Positions 28,601-39,536 of a stretch of 64,000 nt of DNA are shown one piece after another. Location: positions 4,202,501 through 4,266,500 of the forward strand of contig NC_090129.1 in NCBI RefSeq assembly GCF_040581485.1, read 5' to 3'. The notes beneath the pieces are model-generated. The model saw only the letters and a list, made by a program, of their open reading frames with translations. It was not told the origin of the DNA and did not search any database. The position numbers and the translations under genes were made by a program. Positions within the stretch are counted from its first letter, which is position 1, and every line of letters begins with the position of its first letter. The stretch comes from Linepithema humile. Taxonomy: Eukaryota > Arthropoda > Insecta > Hymenoptera > Formicidae.

Positions 28601-28977
28601 AGCTGAGAGTGTTGAGCGATGATGAAACCGTTTATAGTACGCAAGCGTTTTGGAAAACTCTTGGCAGATTCATCCTTAGAGAACGAGAGCAGGCCTTACC
28701 GAGGCGACATCTCTTGCCCGCAACTCTCGACAGACTCAGCAAAGGATTTTCCGTCGGCAGATCGGTATCTCTGCCAGGATCAAGCAAGGAGAAGGTGCCC
28801 GTTTCGGAGGCACTGTCAGATCCTACCTCTAGAGGTCTGAGACATCGATTGATGATGTCGGGACGTAGACGAGAAGTTCACTCCGACGGCGAGGATACGC
28901 GCGAGTCTGACATACTGAACGCTGCTCTTCATTTGAAAAAAGTCTCGTTAAGAAAATTAAGAGTCTGGAAGTCATAG
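8252..28977 (+). CDS. PLCE1: 1-phosphatidylinositol 4,5-bisphosphate phosphodiesterase epsilon (PLC epsilon), 5' partial
   Basis: The enzyme cleaves PIP2 to IP3 and diacylglycerol at membranes; its CDC25-type RasGEF domain and two Ras-association domains tie it to Ras-family GTPases. Exons: 8252-8586, 9584-9729, 12982-13180, 14888-15085, 16067-16294, 16885-17112, 21698-22155, 22684-22987, 23093-23301, 23567-23847, 24252-24478, 24820-25047, 25389-25613, 25747-26050, 26353-26707, 27066-27389, 27468-28977. All phases join, giving 1,918 residues and a TAG stop. Order in visible residues: RasGEF about 1-290, PH-like 425-690, EF-hands 770-980, PLC-X 970-1130, acidic linker, PLC-Y 1195-1420, C2 1420-1560, RA1 about 1600-1700, RA2 about 1725-1830. 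The RasGEF plus double-RA layout is found only in the epsilon class. The N-terminus is missing. Exon 14888-15085 rests on phase alone. Confidence 0.93.
11191..11403. mobile_element. MITE copy 1, PIF/Harbinger-like, in a PLCE1 intron
   Basis: About 210 bp with imperfect terminal inverted repeats. The left end reads GACCGGTTGTTCCAACTTTT and continues to AAAATAAATATCAGTAA. The right end is its reverse complement (TTACTGATATTTATTTTAGA...AAGTTGGAACAAC). It shares its whole length with 16336-16555. Flanks offer a TAA-type target site. No coding capacity. The superfamily is inferred from the GGGCCGGTT-like end and 3-bp TWA target. Confidence 0.75.
13181..14887 (+). other. PLCE1: PLCE1 intron with a GC-richer patch
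   Basis: Intron between the exon ending at 13180 and that starting at 14888. Most is AT-rich. The patch 14150-14510 is GC-richer but has stops in all forward frames, so I do not call an exon there. Could hold a regulatory element. Confidence 0.5.
16336..16555. mobile_element. MITE copy 2, PIF/Harbinger-like, in a PLCE1 intron
   Basis: Starts GGGCCGGTTCTTCCAACTTT and ends with ACAACCAGTCC, flanked on both sides by TTA, a clean 3-bp target duplication. Inner parts (TGTTGTTCTATCTGTTGATA, TTATTTTAGATAACTGA) match copy 1. It sits 42 bp after the exon ending at 16294. Confidence 0.8.
16818..16839. repeat. (TA)n microsatellite
   Basis: About 11 TA units in the PLCE1 intron, 45 bp upstream of the exon starting at 16885. 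Confidence 0.9.
16885..22987 (+). other. PLCE1: PLC epsilon PH-like region exons
   Basis: Exons 16885-17112, 21698-22155 and 22684-22987. The strand reading VALFPVAAPHTGMDLHLLQ joins directly to VLHHGTTLVHWDCEGG, the first strands of the PLC PH fold. It continues to LEEGYLDLGSVKEIMIG and NRLIFLLCPP, then to the helix WYMGLCWILRGLKRQQQ that closes PLC PH domains. The start at 16885 uses an acceptor after TTTCTTGTAAG. The nearer CAG at 16902-16904 would put the exon out of phase with both neighbours. Confidence 0.8.
17113..21697 (+). other. PLCE1: Large PLCE1 intron, 4.6 kb
   Basis: Donor GTACAT after 17112 and acceptor CTCAG before 21698. AT-rich throughout. The short reading frames near 17870-18105 and 19400-19690 are on both strands, lack splice context and resemble no family I know. 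I see no RNA gene or repeat here beyond simple A/T runs. Confidence 0.7.
24820..25613 (+). other. PLCE1: PLC-X catalytic half
   Basis: Exon 24820-25047 finishes the EF-hand region and starts the X box with IASSHNTYLTGHQL, holding the first catalytic His and the calcium-ligand Asn. Exon 25389-25613 gives CRCVELDCWDG (Glu and Asp calcium ligands), YHGHTFTTKIPF (second catalytic His) and PVILSIENHC (Glu ligand). All residues needed by phosphoinositide PLCs are present, so an active phosphodiesterase is expected. Confidence 0.93.
25647..25680. repeat. (AT)n microsatellite
   Basis: About 17 AT units inside the short intron between the PLC-X exons ending at 25613 and starting at 25747. Confidence 0.92.
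25747..27389 (+). other. PLCE1: Acidic X-Y linker and PLC-Y catalytic half
   Basis: Exon 25747-26050 ends the X half and enters a linker with a run of about 20 acidic residues. Family knowledge: X-Y linkers of PLCs, often acidic, cover the active site and hold the enzyme inactive until it meets the membrane. Exon 26353-26707 has KELSDLVIYLQAIKFRGL, the start of the Y box, followed by a Ser-rich insert. Exon 27066-27389 has RTYPAGMRIDSTNFNP and IQMVALNYQTDDAGLNLN, the Y-box signature. Confidence 0.9.
27468..28977 (+). other. PLCE1: C2, RA1 and RA2 domains in one last exon
   Basis: A single 1.5 kb terminal exon. The C2 domain spans the segment around VTSTYVEVELVGIPID and NALNPIWNEKFCFQV. The first Ras-association domain starts near RRMFFLMVYHVIPDEPYTIL and ends at GRFLLKRVGDD. 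The second starts near DTFLVCIYNVSPEIPYAILR and ends at GRFILREREQALP. A basic tail with HLKKVSLRKLRVWKS precedes the TAG. In the family, RA2 binds GTP-loaded Ras and RA1 binds scaffolds. Confidence 0.9.
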
Positions 28978-31900
28978 TGGCAGTCAAGGGCGACATCGAT
29001 AACATCGATTTTCGCCGCTCGGAGAAGCCAGTTATAAATTTATAACACACACAGTCACTATGATTAAGAATACACAGCCCTGATTTTACAGAACGACTCC
29101 ACGAATCGTTGAGTATTAATCTCAAAGCTCGAGAAAAACATATTGGAAATCTTTGCGATACAAGTGTCACGATGATCCAACAGGCTACGATCGATTAATC
29201 TTTGAATCTTTGATCAATGAGACAGGGCACGATCAAAATAGTTAAACATCTTCGCGTTAAGGAAACATGAAACAGCGCATTTTTCATTATTGGCCACGCG
29301 ACGATATTTTACAATAAGAAATACAAATTTGTGAAATAGAAAAAGAAGAAAAATTTCTTTCCTTCAAAAGTAGAATAATTCTTCGAAAAACATCAATGTC
29401 TATGAAAATAACATTACATTCTTTAACTTGATTACGCGTGCAATTATCTTCATGATATTTGAACAAAATTTCCAATTAGTAAAGTCGTTATCGCTGCAAA
29501 GTCAGCAAACGAGATTTTTCCACGATAAATAATCGACACCGAAATGGAGATTATCACGCCGTCATTTTCCAAAACTTTTCAAGGGTTTTAATGTAGCATT
29601 TGATCTGCAGCAGCCAGTAATAATCGCGCACAATCATTGAATGGCAAAGCGACGATTATTGAGTCCCCTTAAGTTTGCTAACAAGTATGAAAGCCAAGCA
29701 CCATACGGGAGTTGATTTCATCACGTGGCAGTAAATTTGTCAGACGCAGACCGAGACATAACTGCCGCGTCTGATCGATGCGCTGGCGCGTCGAAAAAGT
29801 TAGTGCCACGTTGCGCCTGATTTTATTATTTTTGTACAACGAATAAAAAAAGCGAGATGCGCCACGCGAGTTTGCGATCTATTTTCGAAGAGCGATCGCT
29901 CGCGATCTCTAAACATTTTGCCAAACGACGTACGATTCTAAGTGATCTAGGTCAGCAACATTCGCGACATTCGTATGTTTAGACGTATCGGAAGTGCTTC
30001 CTGTTTGAGCGTGTTTCCGTTTGAAATATCCGGAATATTGGACCCGATTGTCCGATCGATACCACAATCTCCAAAGAAGTCCGCTGCTCCGTGCGACTTT
30101 GCATTCTTTGTGAGCACCGTCTTTATCATTTACGTCGTACCTGAAGTTTTACATTGATAGCGCTCCAGTTATTCTTTCGCGCGAGAGCTCTAAGCTAAAG
30201 TTATATATCGCTGTTATCGTACCTTGTTTGTTCGTTCTATTAACGTTGATAACTATTTCTTTTTGCGTCTAGTCAACCATGTGATAAGAAATTTGAGTAG
30301 AGTCCAATGAGAGAGCATCGTAATGTATATTGTGAGTTGCTACTTAAAGATCGTATTTACTATATATTGTTAACGCTAGAGGGTAGATCGATGTTGCATT
30401 CTCGATTACCGTCCCTCTCTCTTAACTGTTTTAGCGAACATACGTAGATTGTAAATACGAGACCAAGGAGTGTCGATGACAATTCGCGTATAAATGCGCT
30501 CTATTCAATTATTTTTTCACACGGAAAAACCATTTGCGCATGAGCGCGATGAGCTTTGTCGTGCGCTCGAAACCGGCAGCCTAATTTTACCGAGAATAAT
30601 TTCGCTAACTTTAATTAACTATTGAGAAACAATACGGAATCTGACGTCACAAACCAGTGAGGTCGCGAATAGCCTTACCTCGTCTTCCATGAAACGTTTC
30701 AGATACTTTATATTTTCGAGATAACCCTACAGACTGATTTTTTTAAGCGAAACTGTACACTTAATCAATACAAAAACGCCGCAATTTTTTCTAACACCGT
30801 GAGAAAGATATATTCGATACGCTAAGTATATCCTTCCCCGAGATGCTTCGCGACGTCACTGGAAACTCTGTATATTTTTGGATAGTATTTCCCTCTTAAT
30901 GTTTATCTCATATCTCGAAAACTACGTAATCACATATCTATGAAAGACCAAACAGACAAAATCACCAAATGGAATAAAAAATGAGAAAGACGAATATGCA
31001 GGCCAATTATATCTATACATACATATATCCCCGAGTAGGTTAAAAATAAAAGAAACATCGTTCGATAAAATAAGTCCTGTAGAGGCATAGATCTGAACAT
31101 AGGTCTGAACGCGATCATCGTATCTGCTAACTGTAAAAAAAAATAATCTAATTGGTCCAAAACAGACTATAAATGAAACTACTAAAGAGAAAGAAGACAT
31201 CAATCAACTGTAGTTGTACATATAGATGTACTATTGCAATCATCGTACCATAAAACCATTTTCGCAGATACGTAGATCAAGCTAACATCTAACTTACAAT
31301 TGCCATATCTTATCAGTATACTTGACAATATTGCGAGGGTAACGTAATACTTCACATATCCCATTGTTTTAATCTTTGTTAGCTATTTAATCTTTAAAAT
31401 GTTGTATTTAAGAAAATTTCTTTCACTCAATTGATCGAAAATTTGCCATTATAATCTTTCCAATTAAAAAAAAAAATTCCATATCATGAAAACCTAGAAG
31501 AACCCATTTTTGCAGTTTGAATAAATTTATAAAAATTTACGATCTCTCAATATAAGCGACGCATTAAAATTTCTCAAATATCGACGGCGGGAGACCAACA
31601 TTTACAAATCACAAATATGCAACAACTCGGCAAGTACAAGAAACACACATACCATCATCGCAGTACACATTTTATTCTAACATAAGGAAAAACCAAAGCA
31701 AAGTGTGTCCCTAAACGCCATAGCAGTATTTACTTAACATATAACATATAGCAGCATCTTCGAGGAATGTTATGTACATAGCAGTAACGAACAATGGCTA
31801 CTAATAACGATAATGAATTACTGTAATCAATATTCGACGCTCCTTGGACCTCCGATTTAAACCCCTAATGGACAGAGTCTATCGAGCGTTATGTCTCGAT

Positions 31901-32455
31901 TACAACCGTTATGACCATTCGTCGTTATGCCGCTACGGAACGAGTTGCAACGAGTTGCACATGATTGCCAAACTCGCCTCCGAAAGCATGGGCGCCGTTA
32001 GAACAAATTTGGTAGAACAATTTTGTAAATCACAATCAAATTTCTCTCAATAATATAACTTTTACTTTAATTTCATGCCGTACAAGCTTCGATTTTTTAA
32101 ATATAATTACGAATTATGTCAATTATATAAATTATGAGAGTTGCAAAAAATTACATAGATTCTCTTCTACTCAAAGATAAAATTTATGATACAATAATAT
32201 GTTTTTCATAAATTTTCGAAAACTATATAGTTCTTAGTCACTTCATTAACAATTTTCTCATTATTGATCATAAATAAAATACTCAAGACTCGCGATAAAA
32301 ATACATATTCATAGATTTGAGAACTGATTTCAGAAATAAATTAGCAGAGCAACATTAGTTTTAATCGTGATAGAACTAATGGCTTAATAACACTGCAAAA
32401 CTTAAATATACTCGATATATTATTTTATATACTTCTATATATTGTCACGTAAAAA
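28978..32455 (+). other. PLCE1 3' UTR and intergenic sequence
   Basis: No coding region I can support. A canonical AATAAA at about 29840 is a reasonable polyadenylation signal, giving a 3' UTR near 0.9 kb; longer forms are possible. GC-richer patches occur at 29600-30130 and 31840-32010 without a convincing frame. Confidence 0.5.
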
Positions 32456-32540
32456 TAAAATAAATTAATTGCCGCACGGAGAGACAAAGTATCAATTTCA
32501 ACTTCGATTCTTGCACCAACAAATTTGCTTTGTTATATTT
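32456..32540. repeat. Left-edge fragment of the tandem duplication, copy 1
   Basis: Shares GAGACAAAGTATCAATTTCA and flanking bases with 39563-39606. In the second copy this piece runs straight into the sequence matching 34170, so about 1.6 kb present here is missing there. Confidence 0.7.
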
Positions 32541-34165
32541 TATGCAGAATGTAATGCAGAGTATGAGAAATAACAGCATTTTAATGAAAATAATCGCAAA
32601 GAAAATTTTCTATTCTTAGATAATTTAATATCTATTCTTTTAAATAAAATTTTTATATACATATATATATATATATATATATGTTCTGAGGCAATAAAAC
32701 TTTACTTTCTCTCGCATAGCGTGTAAGACAAAAAAGAAGGGATTGCCGATATGTTGTTTCACCCTGTAACGACATTTAACGGCGCCCATGCTCGTCGATG
32801 TCAACCCTTCGTCTGCTATCCCTTCCCTTTTCAAGGACGACTCTAAAAGACTCGTTAAACGCATTTCAAAAGTGGCTACCGCGTTAAGCGGCGCACGCGC
32901 GAAACGATTACTTCTTAATATTTTTGGGACCACTCTGATTAAGGATACTGAACGAGCTCCCAAGGGCCGATCCTATGTAAACACTGCAGTATTAAAACTC
33001 CTTATTTTTTCATCGGATCAAGAACCCCCAGATGAAAAAAGAAGAAGTAAAATAAAGCGCCAAGAACGATGGGCGTGACAGAAATCGAACGGAAGAACAT
33101 CTTTGAGGAGGTCGAGCGAAAAGCTAAATGATGCTGACGTGTCGACCGGGCATATCCCTAATTGTACATATCCGTAAATCTTCAATAGCTGTTACGTTAA
33201 TATAAAACGCGCGTAATATATATAAAATATGATCGTATACATACACATATGTATTACTTTCGAAAGGCCATCGAGCCATGCGTTGCATTTTTGTACATGG
33301 CATGTTTCGGAGCCAAAACAAAAGATCTTTAATCGAGAAGAAAAATGCGATAAGCAGTAGACGAGTCGGAGCGATTAAAAAAGAGAAAAAAAGAAATTGA
33401 TTAATTAATAAAAATGACACATTCTCGCCGCGTGTAATCGGGCTGGCCCGACTCCACCGGTGTGTCGAGTTATCTAATCGAAGTGTAATACGATACGAGA
33501 TATATCTCTTTTTCATAAGTGTGAACTTTATCACATACGCACTAACGCATTTATCTTATAGACGGTTGCTGCCCGTATCTATCGTCGATGGCCTCTTCCG
33601 GCTCATCGTCAGCAAGAACCGTTGGCAAAAATTACATATGCGAGTTAACGAATTATGCAGTAATTAGTTAAATATCGCCGAATAATAACGATTATATAGT
33701 TATCAGAAAGAATGCCTTTAAAATAAAGTTAGTTATCGTTTCTTGTCTACTTCCAAACCGTCTCGTCCAATGATTTAGTTTTACTACTTGCGATAAATTA
33801 ATTTATCACGTAAAAAGTATGTATATTTGTCGTGAAAAATGCACAAGAGAACACTCCGCTGTTTGATGTACTCTTTGGAACATATATTTTTAATTTCAAT
33901 TCGTAATTTGAACTACAAATTATATAATTTCGTCACTAACTTTGTGACACTTTATTCTATCCCTAGTCAGTAAATTTTCGTAAATATTATGTAAACTGTA
34001 TGTGTACGTAAAATCATACTTTCTGGAAAACTCTTCAAGTATGGATTGGTTAAGATTAAAGAAATTTCGTTGTAATCTTTCTTGTGAGACAGATATTATC
34101 GAGCAATGTGCCATCATATTCATGCGTTATAATCGTCATTAAGCCATAAGCGATGCTTCAAAAAT
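32541..34165. other. Spacer present only in the first duplication copy
   Basis: Lies between two pieces that are adjacent in the second copy. It contains overlapping frames on both strands at 32640-33078. The plus one (32788-33078, 96 codons, ATG start, Lys/Arg-rich) is the best small-gene candidate but matches no family I recognise. A minus frame at 33124-33534 looks like chance. Confidence 0.4.
32661..32682. repeat. (AT)n microsatellite
   Basis: About 11 AT units in the spacer upstream of the lyase cassette. Confidence 0.9.
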
Positions 34166-34884
34166 AAGATGGTCGTGAAAGACCGTATTAAGCAAAACGT
34201 AAAAAAAATATTATTGCTAAACCAGAAAACTTCTTTCCTAGAATACGCGTACAGAACGCTGTAGCATTTCGTCACATTTAAATGAGAATTATTACACAAT
34301 AAAAAAAAGAACGAGCATTATACGAGTAGCAGCTAACGTTAAATAGAATTCTCTTTGGCGTTATTATCTAACACTCGAGTAGCCTCCGTTCTCGTTTCGA
34401 AGAACTAAGAAAAGCATATAATACCCATTAAACAAATAAAAAGAAGCATGTGACCATCTTGGAACTTATAGCGAATTTACCATTACAATAATATATTAAT
34501 ACTATTGACATTGTTGAGAAAAAGGATCTACATGTAAATAAACATAAAGAGCATTTTTATAAATAATTGTAGTCTTTGTCATGATCTCTTTCTTTCCCCT
34601 TTCCTCCCTCCTATCCTTCCCCTTTTTCTCGCCTACTCTTTGCATTCAAATTTATATATAGAAAATATTCCTATATAATATTAAAGTAATCATAGAAATA
34701 TGATCTTTTAAATTTCTTAAATTACGGACAATTTACATCAACAAATATAGCATAGTTAATCTCATGGCCAAGTTGGTCTCTAAAAAATTTTTAATTTGTA
34801 TAAAATTTAATTACTAATATAATAAAGATTGCAAAGCTGTCCGCGAAAAATGCCGAATCTTCTCTCTAGATTTATCTTTGATTT

Positions 34885-35085
34885 TACAATAATAAAAACA
34901 AAAGCTTAAAGGCCATAGTTGGGTGTAGAGGCAAGTAACAATTATTATAAATATTAATTCTCTTTATTCAAACGTTTCGGTCCACCTTTGTGATCATCTT
35001 TAGTGTCTGACAATTGTAAAAATTAAAATCGGTTAACATATGATATGTCCTAATATATGTTACTGCAATAAATAATAAATTTTTG
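34885..35085 (-). repeat. Dispersed repeat fragment in inverted orientation
   Basis: Its reverse complement contains GGACCGAAACGTTTGAATAA and CACCCAACTA and matches 40195-40370 on the plus strand. A truncated plus-strand piece of the same repeat occurs at 35195-35285. The GACCGAAACGTTT.AATAAA tail resembles 3' ends of some retroelements, but the class is not assigned. Confidence 0.65.
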
Positions 35086-35468
35086 TACCGCTAACTTTAT
35101 GAATGTTCATAGACTAATCGTTGAAGTTGACTAATTCATAGGATTCCATAACTTCTCCAAGAACAGTCAACAAAAAACATATTTTACCGTTTAAACAAAG
35201 ATAATTAATATTTATATAATAATTGCAATTTGCTTTTATTTAATTACGACCTCCAAGTTCTTGTTTTTATTATTGTGCTATTTTGATAGATACAACACAA
35301 CATTTTATTTATCTTTGATTTGTATCTTTGACGCTTTTAATCTTTTGTGAACAAGCTGATATTTTGCCTTATCAATAACGTCTCAGTGAGGTAATGGAAA
35401 TTTGTTAGCAATTACTGCAGTGCTTTCTGTGCAACTGTTCTTGTCAGATTTAGTTCATATCCATAAAA

Positions 35469-37395
35469 ATGTCCGTAAGTAGATGACGATATTTTTGATA
35501 TTTACATACATCAAGTTATTTAAATTATCAAAACCTACTCGTTCATATCTATTATCATTTTTTCAGATAACTTTTCTTCCATTACCTTATTTATACCATG
35601 TTTTGATACTTTTTTAAATATTTAATATTGAAGTTTGACACAAGCATAAGATAAAGAAGAAATAAATAACAAATCATATAACATTAAATTATTAAAATTA
35701 TAATTTTGGAATTCTTTCAGCAACAGTTATGATTAACAAATATAAGATCTATTTATAATGTATTGTAGCAATTTATTTGTTATCTTATAATTATAGCGAT
35801 TACCATATACCTACAGAGGCCTTATTGCTCCAGTATTAGCACCTTTCAATAATAATGGGTATTAAATTTATAATTAAAGTATAACAATGGCTAATATTAA
35901 ACTGAATAATGCTAAGTATTTGTTTAATAGATATCTTAACTTGGATATTATATCAAAGTATGCAAAGTATTTAGCTAAAAAAGGAATCAACGGTATACTT
36001 GGTAAGCAATTTTTTATACTAATCTTAATTATTTCAGTAATATTTCACATATGTGTTTAGCAAGTGTGCCTGATAAAATGGATTTATAAAATTCTTAAAG
36101 CGTATATAAAAATTATTTAGAAGGTAGAAAGATGTGTTTATTTTAAGAATAAAATTCTAATTTTTTTTTGTGCACATTTGTCATATTCTTTTGCAGCAAA
36201 TGGCACAAGTGGTGAAGGAATGTTAATGTCTGTTACTGAAAGAAAACTTATTGCTGAAGCCTGGGCAAAGGCAGTTAAAAAAACAAGGCAACACTTAATG
36301 ATTCAAGTGGGAGGCACTTCTCTACCTGATGTTATTGAGCTTGTGAGTAAAAGATTATAAGAAATACATGTAAAAAGTGTATTAATAGTATTTCCACAAT
36401 ATAATATTTACCAATACTGCAATTATTGCATATAAAGAAATTTTATAGGCAAAACATGCAGAAAATCTGCATGTAGATTCTATACTCTGCTTGCCAGAAT
36501 TGTACTTTAAGCCTACCAATTCTCAAGAATTGATTGAATATTTGGAAATTATTGGGAAGGCTGCGCCAAAGACACCATTACTGTATTATCATATTCCTAT
36601 GTTAACTAATGTTAATAGTAAGTAATCTGTTAAGATTTTAATAAATGCATGATGTAATGCATCAATAAATATGTGGAATTAATGAAATTGACAAAAGTAA
36701 GATTCAATTATATGTATCATAAATATTTTTTGTAGTACACATGGGACAATTTCTTGAATCGATTGGGGATAAAATACCTTCATTTGTGGGTATAAAATTC
36801 ACTAGTACCAATTTAGAAGAAGGTGCGCAAGCGTTACATGCCGATAATCAGAAATACGTCGTTTTTCTTGGGAATGATCATGTAAAAACTATTAATTCTT
36901 AACTTTTAGCTCTGTGCAAATATTTTGAATTAATACTAATACTTTATATATGCTCTTTGATTTTAATATAATAAAAATATATTTTTTTCCGATTTTATTA
37001 TAGACAATAAACGCTGCTTATGCATTAGGAATTGATTCTTTTGTATTAACCAGTTTAAACATGTTTCCGGAACTTATACTGAATCTTTATGCTGCTAGCA
37101 AGAATGGAAAGATGTTAAAAGCTAAGAGTTTACAAGAGGAGCTTTCAAGGGCTGTAAATGCCGTAACAAAACATGGTAAATACTGTCTTTATGTCTGACA
37201 AAGTGCATTCTTATTCAGAATTTAATATTTGCAGGTAAAAGGGTGGAAACTATGAAAATAGCAATGACTCTCCTTACTGATATTAATGTAGGGTTACCTC
37301 GTGCACCACTTAAGTATTATTCTTCCGAAGCTTTGGAAATTATGATAAAAGATTTAAAGAACCTAGGATATCAGGCAGAAATTAAGCACAACTAA
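35469..37395 (+). CDS. NPL: N-acetylneuraminate lyase, copy 1
   Basis: Cytosolic class I aldolase that splits N-acetylneuraminate into N-acetylmannosamine and pyruvate. Exons: 35469-35474, 35797-35858, 35931-36001, 36197-36342, 36449-36617, 36736-36881, 37004-37175, 37235-37395. This gives 310 residues; the human enzyme is of similar size (about 320). Seen in the protein: NGTSGEG (48-54, the GxxGE pyruvate-binding motif), LYYHIPMLT (140-148) with the catalytic Tyr at about 142, and GIKFTSTNL with the Schiff-base Lys at about 172. The fold is a TIM barrel. The first coding exon is only ATG TCC before a strong GTAAGT donor, the same in copy 2. The gene is duplicated at 40555-42888. It differs from copy 2 by scattered substitutions, several in the last third, with no stops or frame breaks. 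Confidence 0.9.
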
Positions 37396-37524
37396 AAATA
37401 TTTTCATTTTCCAGCTTATTTGCGTGATTATCTAATCATAATTTTTAAGACATATTTTTACATCATAGCACATAAGTTAATTTACTATTTTTTTAAATTA
37501 TATTTATATAACTTTATACATATA

Positions 37525-38493
37525 TTGTAAATTAAACTTACCGATCGATGCGCAGCAGCGGAGTTCTGTTGATCTACATAGTTGATGATCTGTAAAATAC
37601 GAAAATAAATGAAATTATAGTTGCGTTCAAAATAATGAATATTTATCAAATAATAATTGAGTACATTAAACTTTTAATTCTTTTTCTAAGCAAATATGTA
37701 ATAAAAAAATTATTGAAAAAAGTTTAATTTAAATAAAAAGTAATAAATATGTAAAATAAATTCTAATAATAATAAATATTAACTAATGTAAATCTGTTAA
37801 GTCTTTTAATGTACAACATTTTCAATAAATGAATAAATTATTATTTACCGTAAAATTGCTCCGCCGGCGCCCGATGCTCCTCCTGAGCCTCCTCCTCCTC
37901 TCAGTCCTCACAGTTTTCGCAGTCCTCGCAGTTTTTCAAAGCACTCACACGCGATCGCGACGCGAATAATTTTCACGATAATTCTTTGAAACACTTACAC
38001 GCGACGCACGCATTGCACGCGTGCATTTTTAAATACGAAAGTTGCGCGACCCTTTAAACTCTCCCGATTTTTATTACGACGCATTTTACTACGACGATCA
38101 CACGGTATTTTACACACTCCCGACGCGATTTTGTCGTATAAGGCAAAGGTATAACTCGAATATCGCTTCTCGCACGGAATACGCGTTCGGCACTCTGCGC
38201 CGTACAGTATGTACGCAACAGGTAATAATGGAAAGGGGGAGGAAGGCGGAAAACTGTAAGGGAAAATAGTAAAGATAGTAGAGGAAGGGATAACTCGATG
38301 TGTGAACCTGTACGAGTGCTGCCGTGCGACTGGGAAGAGGCAAAATAACGCAGGATATTTGAAGGACTTTCGCAGACTTAAAAGGTAACATGCGCAGAAG
38401 AGATACATGGATAATGCGAAGTACAGAATAACGTATGATAGCAGGATAGAAAGAGAAAGTGAAAGAATGGAATGCGTAAACAGCGTAACCTAA
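37525..38493 (-). repeat. Left arm of a ~2 kb palindrome
   Basis: The reverse complement of this segment matches 38542-39536. The inner part is nearly identical (two differences over about 80 bp beside the centre); the outer part is more diverged with small indels. The unique centre is only about 48 bp (38494-38541). A diverged third copy in this orientation is at 43145-43790, also just after a lyase gene, so this arm is the original downstream flank of the duplicated unit. Confidence 0.92.
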
Positions 38494-38541
38494 ACACTAT
38501 GGTAAGCCTTGTTCTCTCTACAATTAACACAACACGAAATA

Positions 38542-39536
38542 TTAGGTTACGCTGTTTACGCACTCCATTCTTTCACTTTCTCTTTCTATCCTGCTATCAT
38601 ACGTTATCCTGTACTTCGCATTATCCATGTATCTCTTCTACGCATGTTACCTTTTAAATCTGCGCAAGTCCTTCAAATATCCTGCGGTATTTTGTCCTTA
38701 CCTCTTGGCACAGTCGCACGGCGGCACTCGTACGGGTTCACATCGAGTTATCCCTGCTCCTACCACCCTTAGTACTTTCCCTTACAGTTTTGCGCCTTCC
38801 TCCCCCTTTTTCATCAATACCTGTTGCGTACATACTATTCGGCGCGGAGTGCCGAACGCGTATTCCGTGCGACAAGCGATATTCGAGTTATACCTTTGTC
38901 CTCATACGACAAAATCGCGTAGGAAGTGTGTAAAATACCGTGTGATCGTCGTAATAAAATGCGTCGTAATAAAAATCGAGAGTGCCGTTTAAAGGGTCGC
39001 GCGACTTTCATATTTAAAAATGCACGCGTGCAATGCGTGTGTCGCGTGTAAGTGTTTAAAAGATTTATCGTGAAAATTATTCGCGTCGCGAATCGCGTGT
39101 GAGTACTGTGAAAAATTACGAGGGTTGCGAGAACTGTGTGGACTGACAGGAGGCGAAGGCTCAGAAGGAGCACCGGGCGCCGACGGAGCAACTTTACGGT
39201 AAATAATAATTCATTTATTTGTTGAAAATGTTGTACATTAAAAGACTTAAAATATTTCATAAAATATTTACATTAGTTAATATTCATTATTAGAATTTAT
39301 TTACATATTTATTGCTTTTTATTTAAATAATTAAAGTTTTTTCAATAATTCTTTTATTCCATATTTGCTTAGAACAAGACTTAAATGTTTAATGTATTCA
39401 ATTATGATTTGATAAATATTCGTTATTTTGAACGCAACTATAATCTTCATTTATTTTCGTATTTTACAGATCATCAACTAAGCAGATCAACAGAAATAAC
39501 TCCGCTGCTGAGCATCGATCAGTGAATTAATCTAAT
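38542..39536 (+). repeat. Right arm of a ~2 kb palindrome
   Basis: Inverted copy of 37525-38493, from ATTAGGTTACGCTGTTTACG at the centre to the outer end near GAGCATCGATCAGTGAATTA. Immediately after it, the second duplication copy begins, so the arm sits exactly at the duplication junction. Overlapping short frames in both arms are mirror images of each other and are not genes. Confidence 0.92.

Larger units (their letters stand above)
34170..37524 (+). repeat. Tandem duplication unit, copy 1
   Basis: Matches 39615-43144 along most of its length, exons and introns alike. Landmark matches are GACCGTATTAAGCAAAACGT at its start, GAAGCATGTGACCATCTTGG, CTGCAGTGCTTTCTGTGC against CTGCAGTGTTTTCTGTGC, and the full NPL gene. 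Intron similarity shows the duplication is fairly recent. Confidence 0.9.

Noticed and set aside
33124..33534. 136-codon minus-strand frame
   Set aside because: AT-rich composition, no domain or splice context, and absent from copy 2; likely chance.
38042..39260. Several short frames in both strands of the palindrome, some repeating the same peptide
   Set aside because: They are mirror images caused by the inverted repeat, lack family features, and differ by frame shifts between the arms.
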